Shown here piece after piece: positions 1 through 6,479 of a stretch of 7,416 nucleotides of DNA. A program made the translations under genes and the position numbers. Origin of the DNA: an uncultured Bacilli bacterium (GTDB lineage Bacteria > Bacillota_I > Bacilli_A > RF39 > UBA660); contig CAJTSN010000014.1 in the NCBI GenBank assembly GCA_910578745.1, forward strand, positions 1 to 7,416. Reading direction: 5' to 3'. Every line of letters starts with the position of its first letter. Position 1 is the stretch's first letter. A model generated the notes under the pieces. The model ran no database searches, was not told the origin of the DNA, and worked only from the letters and a program-made list of their open reading frames with translations.

Positions 1-1
1 T

Positions 2-613
2 TGTAAAAGTTTTAAAAAGACAAGCGTATTACAAGATGTAAATGTAGAATTCACAGCTGGAAAAATATATGGCTTAATTGGGTACAACGGAAGTGGAAAG
101 AGTGTTTTTCTAAAATTATTATGTGGTTTTTATGAACCGACGAGTGGAGAGATTTATTTTGATGGAGTGGGGTTGAAAAAAAGTGGCTTATTTCCTCCTT
201 CAACTCGTTCGCTTATAGAAAAGCCGAATTTCCTATCTTATTTGACAGGTTTAGAAAATTTAAAATTGTTAGCTAACATTCAAAAACAGATTACAGAACA
301 GCAGATAATTGATACCCTTGAAAAGGTCAATTTAAAAAATGATATGAATAAAAAATATTGTGAATATTCACTTGGAATGAAGCAAAAATTAGGCATAGCA
401 CAGGTTTTAATGGAAGATCCTGAAGTGATGATACTAGACGAACCGTTTAATGGAATAGAAGATGATACTGCAAAAAAATTACGCAAGGTTTTGCTAGAAG
501 AAAAGAAGAAAAATAAGATTATCATTATTGCTACACATATAAAAGAGGACATAGAGCAATTAGCAGATGTTGTTTATAGATTAGAAGAGGGAAAACTAAA
601 AAAGATCAGGTAG
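2..613 (+). CDS. ABC transporter ATP-binding protein (5' partial)
   Basis: This is the nucleotide-binding subunit of an ABC transporter, which hydrolyses ATP at the inner face of the membrane to drive a separate permease. The frame is open from the left edge, giving 203 visible residues; a homologue-like beginning suggests only about 5-10 N-terminal residues are missing. Visible motifs are Walker A GYNGSGKS (27-34), a Q-loop region SLIEKPNF in which Glu stands where Gln is usual, signature SLGMKQ (123-128), Walker B VMILDEP (142-148) and the H-loop His179 in IATHIKED. The LGMKQ signature and IEKP loop resemble the BcrA/multidrug or lantibiotic-immunity type of exporter ATPase, but the substrate cannot be told. 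The protein ends soon after the H-loop, so it is a minimal domain of about 210 residues. No permease gene follows; any partner would lie upstream, outside the window. An internal GTG at 167 lies after Walker A and is not a real start. Confidence 0.93.
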   Translation, partial: CKSFKKTSVLQDVNVEFTAGKIYGLIGYNGSGKSVFLKLLCGFYEPTSGEIYFDGVGLKKSGLFPPSTRSLIEKPNFLSYLTGLENLKLLANIQKQITEQQIIDTLEKVNLKNDMNKKYCEYSLGMKQKLGIAQVLMEDPEVMILDEPFNGIEDDTAKKLRKVLLEEKKKNKIIIIATHIKEDIEQLADVVYRLEEGKLKKIR

Positions 614-684
614 TTTAAGAGTATTTTCGATTCTAAAAAGTTCTATAAAAAAGAGTAAGAAAGAAATTAGAAATGGAAACTATG

Positions 685-724
685 AAAAAGATTTATGGAA
701 GGTTTGCGTTCATAAATCTTTTTT
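685..724 (+). terminator. Intrinsic terminator after the ABC ATPase gene
   Basis: A perfect 13-bp inverted repeat has arms at 685-697 (AAAAAGATTTATG) and 711-723 (CATAAATCTTTTT), a 13-nt loop, and a T-run at 719-724. It begins about 70 nt after the ABC stop codon. The stem is AT-rich, so strength is uncertain. The A-run on the left arm means it could also work in the opposite direction. The rest of the 614-856 spacer shows no convincing gene. Confidence 0.6.
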
Positions 725-856
725 ATAATAAAAAGATGATTTTAAAATATGGGGAATAAAGAGAGTATTTTAGTAATCTTAATTGCTTTTTAGAGCTCTA
801 ATAAATAAAAAATTTAATTATGGAAAGACGTAACCTGTTTTTTCTTTTCCTCAAAG

Positions 857-885
857 TTGACTAGATAGATAAAAAAAACTATAAT
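857..885 (+). promoter_or_regulatory. Sigma-A promoter of the P-type ATPase-like gene
   Basis: TTGACT (857-862) and a perfect TATAAT (880-885) are separated by 17 nt. Transcription would start near 892, leaving a leader of only about 10-14 nt that consists almost entirely of the GAGGTGAT ribosome binding site (895-902). Confidence 0.8.
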
Positions 886-902
886 AAAGAAAACGAGGTG
901 AT

Positions 903-2363
903 ATGATGAAAAAATTCTATTTGTCTTATATGCTTTCTATTCTTTTATTTATCATTTCCTGTTTTTTTAAACAGAATATAAAGATTGTTTTTGAAGTCTT
1001 TTCCCTATTTTTTCTACTAGAAGAGAAAATAGAATATCTCTTCCATAACACTTGGGTATTTAAAAGAACACGAACGCTCTTTATTGATATCTTTGTGGCT
1101 ATTTGCTTTTTTCTTTTAAAAGAGGAAAGACTCTTCCTTATTTATAAAATACTCGAACAAGGTGTTCATCTTTTATTTATAAACCAGTTTGGAAGCGAAA
1201 AAGGAATAGATTTAGGAATAAAGAATTATTTAAAGAGTAGTAAGATACAGCAAAAATGGTTTTTTCTATTCTTTTTCCTTTTAGCAAGTATCTTTTTATT
1301 TCTTCTTTTGGATCAAGAAAAGAAAACGGTTTTCTTATTTTTACTTATCCTACTTCTATTCTTTAAACAAAATAAATTAGAATCCATTTTAACTTATTTT
1401 TATCAAACAAGTTTAAAAAAAGTAGAACAAAAACAAATTCTTTTTCATAAAGAAGATCTTTTTGAGAAAATTCAAAATTGTGATGAGATTGTTTTGACAA
1501 AAACAGGGGTTCTCACCTCTGGAAAAATGGAAATCACTAAAATTATTCCTGTTTATCAAACAAAAGAAGAAATTTTTAAATATGCGACTCTCTTAGAACA
1601 AAAAAGTCAGCATCCAGTTGCTTTTGCTTTTCATGGAAACTATAAAGACAAAGAGGAACATGAGATTTCTTTTATTAGTGAAATGAAAGGAAAAGGAATA
1701 AGGGGTGTTATAGATGGTATGGAAGTTGTTTTGGGAAGTGGAACTTTGTTTGAAGAATTAAATATCAAATATCCACGTGTCGAGTTTTTACATCCAACCA
1801 TTATGATTGCCGTTGATGGAACTTATGTTGGAACATTTGTTTTGAAAGATGAATTAAAAAGCGATTTAGAATTTTTATTTCCTCTTTTAAAAGAAGAAGG
1901 AATTACAAAGTCAGTCCTTTTATCCGCTTCATCAAAAGAGCAAGTAAAAAAGATTGCTTCTCATTTATCGATTACGGAAAGTTATGCCAATCTTACTTTA
2001 GAAGATAAACTTGCCTTTTTGAAAAATGAAAAAAGATATCATCAAATTATATATATAGATGATAGGTATTCATCCAATGATTTTATGAGAGCCTCTGATA
2101 TAACTGTGAGTCTTTCTCCTAATAAGAATTGTGATATTGAACTTTTAGATGGAGATATTCATCATATCCTTTTTTTAAAAAAAGAAGCGAAGCAACTTGC
2201 AGAGTTTAAAAATAAAGTTTGTATTTCTTATTTTCTTCTTTTACTAATAAGTTTAGTTCTTGCCTTTTTAGATTATAAAAATTTAATCTATATCAGTCTT
2301 TTCTTTCTAATCTTTGAACTTTTTACTTTTTATCTTTTAAAATCCCATAAGAAGCGTTTGTAG
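903..2363 (+). CDS. Degenerate P-type ATPase-like membrane protein, catalytically inactive
   Basis: The 486-residue protein has the fold order of a P1B heavy-metal P-type ATPase (CadA/ZntA type), but active members are about 600-800 residues. Hydrophobic segments lie near 6-22, 27-40, 58-72, 118-136, 141-154, 440-457 and 461-478. Only about 20 polar residues separate the third/fourth and fifth segments, so the actuator domain with its TGE motif is absent. The phosphorylation motif DKTGTLT reads TKTGVLT (199-205), with Thr199 replacing the catalytic Asp. TGDN is replaced by SASS (341-344), and GDGxND aligns with DDRYSS (386-391). Features retained are SQHP (235-238, nucleotide-domain HP motif), KGKGIRG (262-268), LKDELKSD near 314-321 and LEDK (366-369). 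No CPC metal-binding motif is seen. It therefore cannot work as a phosphorylated pump; a regulatory or scaffold role, or decay, are inferences. ATG 903 and ATG 906 are both possible starts; 906 has the better spacing from GAGGTGAT. The 3' end overlaps the convergent gene. Confidence 0.85.
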   Translation: MMKKFYLSYMLSILLFIISCFFKQNIKIVFEVFSLFFLLEEKIEYLFHNTWVFKRTRTLFIDIFVAICFFLLKEERLFLIYKILEQGVHLLFINQFGSEKGIDLGIKNYLKSSKIQQKWFFLFFFLLASIFLFLLLDQEKKTVFLFLLILLLFFKQNKLESILTYFYQTSLKKVEQKQILFHKEDLFEKIQNCDEIVLTKTGVLTSGKMEITKIIPVYQTKEEIFKYATLLEQKSQHPVAFAFHGNYKDKEEHEISFISEMKGKGIRGVIDGMEVVLGSGTLFEELNIKYPRVEFLHPTIMIAVDGTYVGTFVLKDELKSDLEFLFPLLKEEGITKSVLLSASSKEQVKKIASHLSITESYANLTLEDKLAFLKNEKRYHQIIYIDDRYSSNDFMRASDITVSLSPNKNCDIELLDGDIHHILFLKKEAKQLAEFKNKVCISYFLLLLISLVLAFLDYKNLIYISLFFLIFELFTFYLLKSHKKRL

Positions 2364-2844
2364 GATCTTTAAAGAATTCCCACTTTGGTGGGTGATACGT
2401 CCATGTATAGGAGAGAAATAAGAAAAGAAGAAGAATACCAAATGATAAAAACGTTTGGTATTTTTTAGTGGGAAGTGTACTTAGATGATAATTTATAAAA
2501 TTAGAAAGGACAATGGAAAGAAAAAGCCAAAGAATAGTAAATACCATATTTTCACCAAATAAAAAGTAGATAGGTAGAAAAAGCGCTAAATAAAGGGTAA
2601 TGCAAAAAAGAGAAGTCACTAGAAAAGAAAATAAATATGTTTTCCAGTTTTCTTTGTGCCAAAGAGAGGAGAATAAAAAGGCAAGGAAATAAGAAGTAAA
2701 AATCATCTTCATATGTTCAAAAATACTTTCATTTACAGGAACAAAAAGACTTGTAAGGAAATTAGGACATCTTTCATATAAAAAATGGAGTGGAAAATTG
2801 ATAAGAAAAATCAAAATCGAGTTCACTAAAATAAACTTTTTCAT
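2323..2844 (-). CDS. DUF6512-like small integral membrane protein
   Basis: This 173-residue protein is very hydrophobic, with about five membrane segments (near residues 5-22, 48-62, 70-94, 99-117 and 130-147). It carries PVNESIFEHMK (36-46) between the first two segments and a C-terminal HPPKWEFFKDPTNASYGI stretch (151-168). Both match what I recall of the uncharacterised DUF6512 membrane family; that assignment is from memory and the function is unknown. The start is set at ATG 2844 because AGGTGAT (2854-2848 on this strand) sits just upstream; the frame is open further upstream to 2901 but has no ribosome site there. It is transcribed divergently from dnaG and converges on the P-type ATPase-like gene, overlapping it by 41 bp. 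No intrinsic terminator for this gene was found within the facing gene. Confidence 0.85.
   Translation of the reverse strand: MKKFILVNSILIFLINFPLHFLYERCPNFLTSLFVPVNESIFEHMKMIFTSYFLAFLFSSLWHKENWKTYLFSFLVTSLFCITLYLALFLPIYFLFGENMVFTILWLFLSIVLSNFINYHLSTLPTKKYQTFLSFGILLLFLFLSYTWTYHPPKWEFFKDPTNASYGILKDKK
2431..2466 (+). terminator. Intrinsic terminator of the P-type ATPase-like gene, inside the facing gene
   Basis: A perfect 9-bp stem AATACCAAA (2434-2442) / TTTGGTATT (2454-2462) has an 11-nt loop and is followed by a T-run to 2466. The flanking A-rich and T-rich bases extend pairing to about 12 bp with one G-U. It starts about 70 nt after the plus-strand stop at 2363 and lies wholly within the coding sequence of the minus-strand DUF6512-like gene. 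The T-run is on the plus-strand side only, which sets the direction. Confidence 0.7.
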
Positions 2845-2847
2845 CAA

Positions 2848-2854
2848 ATCACCT
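2848..2854 (-). promoter_or_regulatory. Ribosome binding site deciding the DUF6512-like start
   Basis: AGGTGAT on the minus strand ends 3 nt before ATG 2844 and matches the right-hand part of the extended anti-Shine-Dalgarno complement. It supports the shorter start over the upstream ATG at 2901. Confidence 0.6.
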
Positions 2855-2866
2855 AAAAGTAGGGTA

Positions 2867-2898
2867 TGCAAAAATGAAAAAATTATACATTTTTTGCA
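2867..2898. repeat. Inverted repeat flanking the -10 box
   Basis: TGCAAAAATG (2867-2876) faces CATTTTTTGCA (2888-2898), with one extra T in the right arm and an 11-nt centre that contains the minus-strand TATAAT. Its position in the dnaG/DUF6512 divergent spacer would suit an operator, but low-complexity A/T runs make chance symmetry likely. Confidence 0.35.
2882..2887 (-). promoter_or_regulatory. Candidate -10 box of the DUF6512-like gene
   Basis: A perfect TATAAT on the minus strand lies about 38 nt upstream of the start codon, implying a leader of about 30 nt. No good -35 hexamer is seen at 16-18 nt, so the promoter call rests on the -10 alone. Confidence 0.4.
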
Positions 2899-2940
2899 CA
2901 AAAAAAAGGGATTTGTAAAGATTTGTCGTATATTAATTAT

Positions 2941-2946
2941 AGGAGG
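2941..2946 (+). promoter_or_regulatory. dnaG: Ribosome binding site deciding the dnaG start
   Basis: A perfect AGGAGG is 9 nt before ATG 2956 and only 3 nt before ATG 2950. This favours ATG 2956 and excludes the in-frame TTG at 2923, which lies upstream of the site. Confidence 0.8.
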
Positions 2947-2955
2947 CTGATGGCT

Positions 2956-4737
2956 ATGAATGAAAACTATGCACTTTCGACAGAAAAGCTCAATGAAATT
3001 CGAACCAGTGTAGATATTGTAGACGTCATCAGCGAATACTTACCTCTTACAGGAAGAGGGCGAAATTTCTTTGGTGTTTGTCCCTTTCATGATGATCATT
3101 CTCCGAGTATGAGTGTAAATCGGGAAAGGCAAATTTATAAATGTTTCTCTTGTGGGGCAGGAGGGAATGTATTTACCTTTATCCGCGATTATGAAAATAT
3201 TTCTTTTATGCAGGCAGTTCAAAAAATAGCCGCAAAATCGGGAATTCCTTTACAGATTGCGAGTGAAAGTGAACAATCCTTCACCAAGAGGAATACGTAT
3301 CATGAAATGTATGCCATCGCTTGTAAGTTATATACAAACAATTTATATACTGAGGAAGGCTTAGAGGCGATTGATTACTTAGAAAGGCGACAAATTTCAA
3401 AAGAAGCCAGAAAAGAATTTGAAATTGGTCTGTCACTAAAAAATAGCCATTTACTAACAGGATTGCTCGATAAGAAAGGCTTTAAAAAAGAGGAAATGGT
3501 TCAAAATGGACTGGCCCATTATAAAGATGGAGAATTTCGCGATAACTATTTTAATCGAATTATGTTTCCCTTATTTGATTTAACAGGAAAAACCGTTGGA
3601 TTTTCGGCTCGTATTTATCGATCGAATGATGCTTCTAAATATATCAATACAAAAGAAACAGAATTCTTTAAAAAAGGGGAGCTTTTATATCACTATCATA
3701 AAGCAAAAAATATTGCTCGTATGAAGGAACAAGTGATTTTAGTAGAGGGTTTTATGGATGTCATTCGGTTGTTTACCATAGGCATTGAAAATGTGGTCGC
3801 TTCAATGGGAACCGCTGTAACCAAAGAACAACTTCTGCTTTTAAAGAAGATGGGAAAAGAAATTATCTTATTATTTGATGGAGATGAAGCAGGGAGGCAT
3901 GCCGCTTATAAAACAAGCAGTGACTTTATGAAGATGGGCGTGTATCCTAAAATTGTCGTTTTAGAAGATAATTTAGACCCTGATGAGTATATTTTGAAAT
4001 ATGGAAAAGAGAAAATCGAGTATAAAATAGCGCATCCAATGAATACAATTGATTTTAAACTAGAATATTTAAAGGAAGATAAAAACTTTTCATCTCCTTT
4101 AGATAAGGCCAATTATATTTCTTCTGTCATCGAAGAATTAAATCAAATCACGGATCCTATTTTAAGAGAAACGACGCTCTTAAAAATTAGTGAAGAAACG
4201 GCTTTTGATGCAAGTATTATACGAAGTCAGCTTATGGATATTCAAGATACAGTAAAACAGGTGAGCCTCACCCCTCAAAAAGAGGGTTCCTCTTTAAAGA
4301 GAAATCGCTATCAGGAAGCAGAAAGAAGACTTGTCTTCTATATGCTAAATCATGAGGAAATCATAGAATTATATAAACAAAAGGTAAAATTTTTATCGAC
4401 CGAAACGTATCGTTTACTGGCAAAAGAAATTCATTATTTTTATGAGGAACATGGATATATTAAAGAAGCTGATTTTATTAATGTCCTTTTAGAAGATAAT
4501 GAATTGCTGAATACATTTCATGAAATTACATCGCTTGATTTGAAAGATACTTACAAAAAAGAAGAAATTGATGAATATATTGATACCATCTATGAATATA
4601 AAATCATAAAACAAATAGATTATTTAAAGAGTGAGCAAAAAAAGACAGTTGACCAAGAAAAGAAAAAAAAACTTGGTGATGAAATTTTAGAATTACAAAT
4701 TGAACTACAAAAAAAGAAAGTATGGGAGGAATTATGA
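2956..4737 (+). CDS. dnaG: DNA primase DnaG
   Basis: DnaG makes the short RNA primers for lagging-strand DNA synthesis at the replication fork and docks on the DnaB-type helicase. The 593-residue protein has the normal length and domain order. The N-terminal CHC2 zinc-binding domain has Cys42 and His45 in CPFH, and Cys63 and Cys66 in CFSC. The RNA-polymerase core includes NYFNRIMFPLFD (about 197-208) and KYINTKETEFFKKG (228-241). The TOPRIM metal site is EGFMD (264-268) and DGDEAG (308-313). A helical helicase-binding C-terminus starts near EAERRLVFYMLN. The start at 2956 is set by AGGAGG; ATG 2950 is the alternative. The gene opens a three-gene cluster with rpoD and trmK, and its TGA stop overlaps the rpoD ATG. 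No clear sigma-A promoter was found in the AT-rich 111-bp spacer upstream; TTGCAC (2894) with TGTAAAGAT is a weak candidate. Confidence 0.98.
   Translation: MNENYALSTEKLNEIRTSVDIVDVISEYLPLTGRGRNFFGVCPFHDDHSPSMSVNRERQIYKCFSCGAGGNVFTFIRDYENISFMQAVQKIAAKSGIPLQIASESEQSFTKRNTYHEMYAIACKLYTNNLYTEEGLEAIDYLERRQISKEARKEFEIGLSLKNSHLLTGLLDKKGFKKEEMVQNGLAHYKDGEFRDNYFNRIMFPLFDLTGKTVGFSARIYRSNDASKYINTKETEFFKKGELLYHYHKAKNIARMKEQVILVEGFMDVIRLFTIGIENVVASMGTAVTKEQLLLLKKMGKEIILLFDGDEAGRHAAYKTSSDFMKMGVYPKIVVLEDNLDPDEYILKYGKEKIEYKIAHPMNTIDFKLEYLKEDKNFSSPLDKANYISSVIEELNQITDPILRETTLLKISEETAFDASIIRSQLMDIQDTVKQVSLTPQKEGSSLKRNRYQEAERRLVFYMLNHEEIIELYKQKVKFLSTETYRLLAKEIHYFYEEHGYIKEADFINVLLEDNELLNTFHEITSLDLKDTYKKEEIDEYIDTIYEYKIIKQIDYLKSEQKKTVDQEKKKKLGDEILELQIELQKKKVWEEL
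4724..4730 (+). promoter_or_regulatory. rpoD: Ribosome binding site deciding the rpoD start
   Basis: GGGAGGA inside the last codons of dnaG ends 3 nt before ATG 4734 and is the obvious site for that start. The in-frame ATG at 4722 lies upstream of it and has no such site. Confidence 0.75.
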
Positions 4738-5807
4738 ACGAAATAAAAACATTTGATGAAAGAAAAAATGAATTAGTAAAACAAGGAAAAGAAAAAGGAA
4801 AAATTACGTATGAGGAACTCGCAAGTAGTTTAAAAGGACTAGAACTTACTAGTGAGGAGTTAGATGAACTTTATAATTTGTTTTCTGAAAATAATATTCG
4901 TATCGTTTCAGAAGATGACGATGAAGAAGAAGGAGAAGCTCTTCTATTAGATGATAATGCGATTACCAAAGATTTGACGATTAATGATCCTGTTCGCATG
5001 TATTTAAAAGAAATAGGACAAATAAAGTTACTTACTATGGAAGAAGAATTACAACTTGCCGATCGTATTTTAGAAGGAGATAGTGAGGCAAAAGCAACAC
5101 TTGCAGAAGCAAACCTTCGTCTAGTAGTCAGTATTGCCAAAAGATATGTAGGAAGAGGAATGTTATTTTTAGATTTGATTCAAGAAGGAAATATTGGTCT
5201 GATGAAGGCCGTAGAAAAATTTGATGTATCAAAAGGTTATAAATTCTCAACTTATGCGACATGGTGGATAAGACAAGCCATTACAAGAGCGATTGCTGAT
5301 CAAGCAAGAACGATTCGCGTACCAGTGCATATGGTGGAAACCATTAATAAACTCGCTCGTATTCAAAGACAATTGACACTAGAGCTAAACCGAGAACCTA
5401 CAGAGGAAGAACTCGCTAAAAAAATGGGAACGACCCCTGATAAAATTCGAGATATTTATAAAATCAGTCAAGAACCCGTTTCATTGGAGACGCCTATTGG
5501 AGAGGAAGATGATTCTCATTTAGGCGATTTTATTAAAGATGAGCGAAATGTATCCCCAGAAGAATATGCAACCAATGAACTTTTAAAAGATGAAATTGCA
5601 GAAGTATTACTTACACTTACAGAAAGAGAAGAAAAAGTCATTCGTTTGCGTTTTGGTCTAGATGATGGAAAAAGTAAAACATTAGAAGAAGTGGGACAAA
5701 TTTTTGGGGTGACAAGAGAGAGAATTCGTCAAATTGAAGCGAAGGCTTTACGAAAATTACGCCATCCTTCTCGTAGTCGTAAATTAAAAGATTATATGGG
5801 GGACTAG
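4734..5807 (+). CDS. rpoD: RNA polymerase primary sigma factor RpoD (SigA)
   Basis: This is the housekeeping sigma factor that directs RNA polymerase to -10/-35 promoters. The 357-residue protein is close to the Bacillus SigA length (about 370). A short region 1.1 (about 1-60) is followed by an acidic linker DDDEEEGE (61-68). Region 1.2 starts at NDPVRMYLKEIG (84-95). Region 2 includes DLIQEGNIGL and the -10 reading segment YKFSTYATWWIRQAITRA (169-186). Region 3 follows, and region 4.2 has the helix-turn-helix TLEEVGQIFGVTRERIRQIE (316-335) that reads the -35 element. All elements look intact. The ATG overlaps the dnaG stop as ATGA, so translational coupling is likely; trmK begins on the base after its stop. 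The near-consensus promoters elsewhere in the window fit recognition by this factor. Confidence 0.98.
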   Translation: MNEIKTFDERKNELVKQGKEKGKITYEELASSLKGLELTSEELDELYNLFSENNIRIVSEDDDEEEGEALLLDDNAITKDLTINDPVRMYLKEIGQIKLLTMEEELQLADRILEGDSEAKATLAEANLRLVVSIAKRYVGRGMLFLDLIQEGNIGLMKAVEKFDVSKGYKFSTYATWWIRQAITRAIADQARTIRVPVHMVETINKLARIQRQLTLELNREPTEEELAKKMGTTPDKIRDIYKISQEPVSLETPIGEEDDSHLGDFIKDERNVSPEEYATNELLKDEIAEVLLTLTEREEKVIRLRFGLDDGKSKTLEEVGQIFGVTRERIRQIEAKALRKLRHPSRSRKLKDYMGD

Positions 5808-6479
5808 ATGCATTTAAATCGTCGGTTACTTCTTCTTGCATCTTTAGTACCTAAGGGTGATGTCGTTTATGATATTGGTTGTGATCATGCCCTTTTAGAT
5901 ATCTTTTTAACCCTTTATAATCAAAATAGGTGTTATGCCATTGATCAAAAGGAAAGTGCTTTAAAAATGGCTCGCAAAAATATTGCAAAATATCAGGTAG
6001 AAGAAAAAATCAAAGTACTCTGTCAAAGTGGATTTGCCGATATGGAAATTGAAGAGGGAAGTGTCGTTCTTGCTGGAATGGGGACAAGGACGATTTTAGA
6101 TATTTTAAAGGGAAAAGAAGAAGCACCATTAAAAAAATTGATCATTCAAACAAATAATGATTACGAAATTTTGCGTAGAGAAATGATGCAAAGAGGTTAT
6201 AAAATTACAGAAGAACATGTACTTCTTGACAATAAAATTTGGTATGTTTTTCTTGTTTTTGAAAGGGGAATTTCTAACTATTCCGTCTATGAACTTAAAT
6301 TTGGACCTTTATTAAAAAAAGAAAAAACGATGGAAAGAAATCTCTACTATGCTTATTTACTTGAAAAAAGAAAAGAAATTTTAAAAAAATTGCCAAGAGG
6401 ACATCTTGGCAAAAAATTAGAAATTAAAAAAGAAATTGTATGGCTTACGCATGCATGTAGACTTAAAGAAAGAAAGTAG
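5808..6479 (+). CDS. trmK: tRNA (adenine(22)-N1)-methyltransferase TrmK
   Basis: TrmK uses S-adenosylmethionine to methylate N1 of A22 in the D-loop region of certain bacterial tRNAs. The 223-residue protein has a Rossmann-type methyltransferase domain: motif I YDIGCDHALL (21-30), an acidic residue in YAIDQKES (43-50), VLAGMGTRTI (87-96) and IQTNND (113-118). I recall AGMGG and QPN at the last two places in Bacillus, so these are variants, though the Gly-Met-Gly and Asn are kept. A charged helical C-terminal tail from about 165 is typical of the family. It starts directly after the rpoD stop, with GGGGGA (5798-5803) as ribosome site, and position after rpoD is the usual one in Bacillota. The C-terminal codons around LPRGHLGK also form the terminator hairpin of the facing gene, and the last 17 bp overlap that gene. 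No clear plus-strand terminator for the operon was seen. Confidence 0.95.
   Translation: MHLNRRLLLLASLVPKGDVVYDIGCDHALLDIFLTLYNQNRCYAIDQKESALKMARKNIAKYQVEEKIKVLCQSGFADMEIEEGSVVLAGMGTRTILDILKGKEEAPLKKLIIQTNNDYEILRREMMQRGYKITEEHVLLDNKIWYVFLVFERGISNYSVYELKFGPLLKKEKTMERNLYYAYLLEKRKEILKKLPRGHLGKKLEIKKEIVWLTHACRLKERK
6383..6412 (-). terminator. Intrinsic terminator of the YqfQ-like gene, inside trmK
   Basis: A perfect 9-bp stem TTGCCAAGA (6390-6398) / TCTTGGCAA (6404-6412) has a 5-nt loop. Read on the minus strand it is followed by seven T (6389-6383), the classic intrinsic terminator layout. It lies about 50 nt beyond the minus-strand stop at 6465-6463. On the plus strand it is followed by A residues, so it would not terminate trmK. 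Confidence 0.82.

Noticed and set aside
280..552. Minus-strand open frame opposite the ABC ATPase
   Set aside because: It is a shadow of the real gene, whose Walker and signature motifs are on the plus strand.
2169..2184. Palindrome of seven T and seven A
   Set aside because: There is no loop and it is expected by chance in Lys/Phe/Leu-rich AT-rich coding sequence.
2269..2290. TAGATTA/TAATCTA hairpin as a terminator of the DUF6512-like gene
   Set aside because: On the minus strand it is followed by A residues, not T.
903..2363. Calling the gene a functional cadmium/zinc/copper-exporting ATPase
   Set aside because: The catalytic Asp is Thr, TGDN and GDGxND are lost, the actuator domain is missing and no CPC metal motif is present.
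2379..2392. GC-rich hairpin CCCAC-TTTG-GTGGG as terminator
   Set aside because: It has no T-run on either strand and simply encodes the YHPPKW part of the minus-strand protein.
2845..2901. A longer DUF6512-like protein starting at 2901 on the minus strand
   Set aside because: No ribosome site is seen there, the candidate -10 box lies inside the extension, and MKKF at 2844 followed by a membrane helix is a natural N-terminus.
2923..2955. A longer DnaG starting at TTG 2923
   Set aside because: The perfect AGGAGG at 2941-2946 lies inside this extension and serves ATG 2956; the extra residues do not resemble primase.
4871..5140. Minus-strand open frame opposite rpoD, rich in Ser
   Set aside because: It is an antisense reading of the acidic and helical sigma-factor codons, with no supporting signals.
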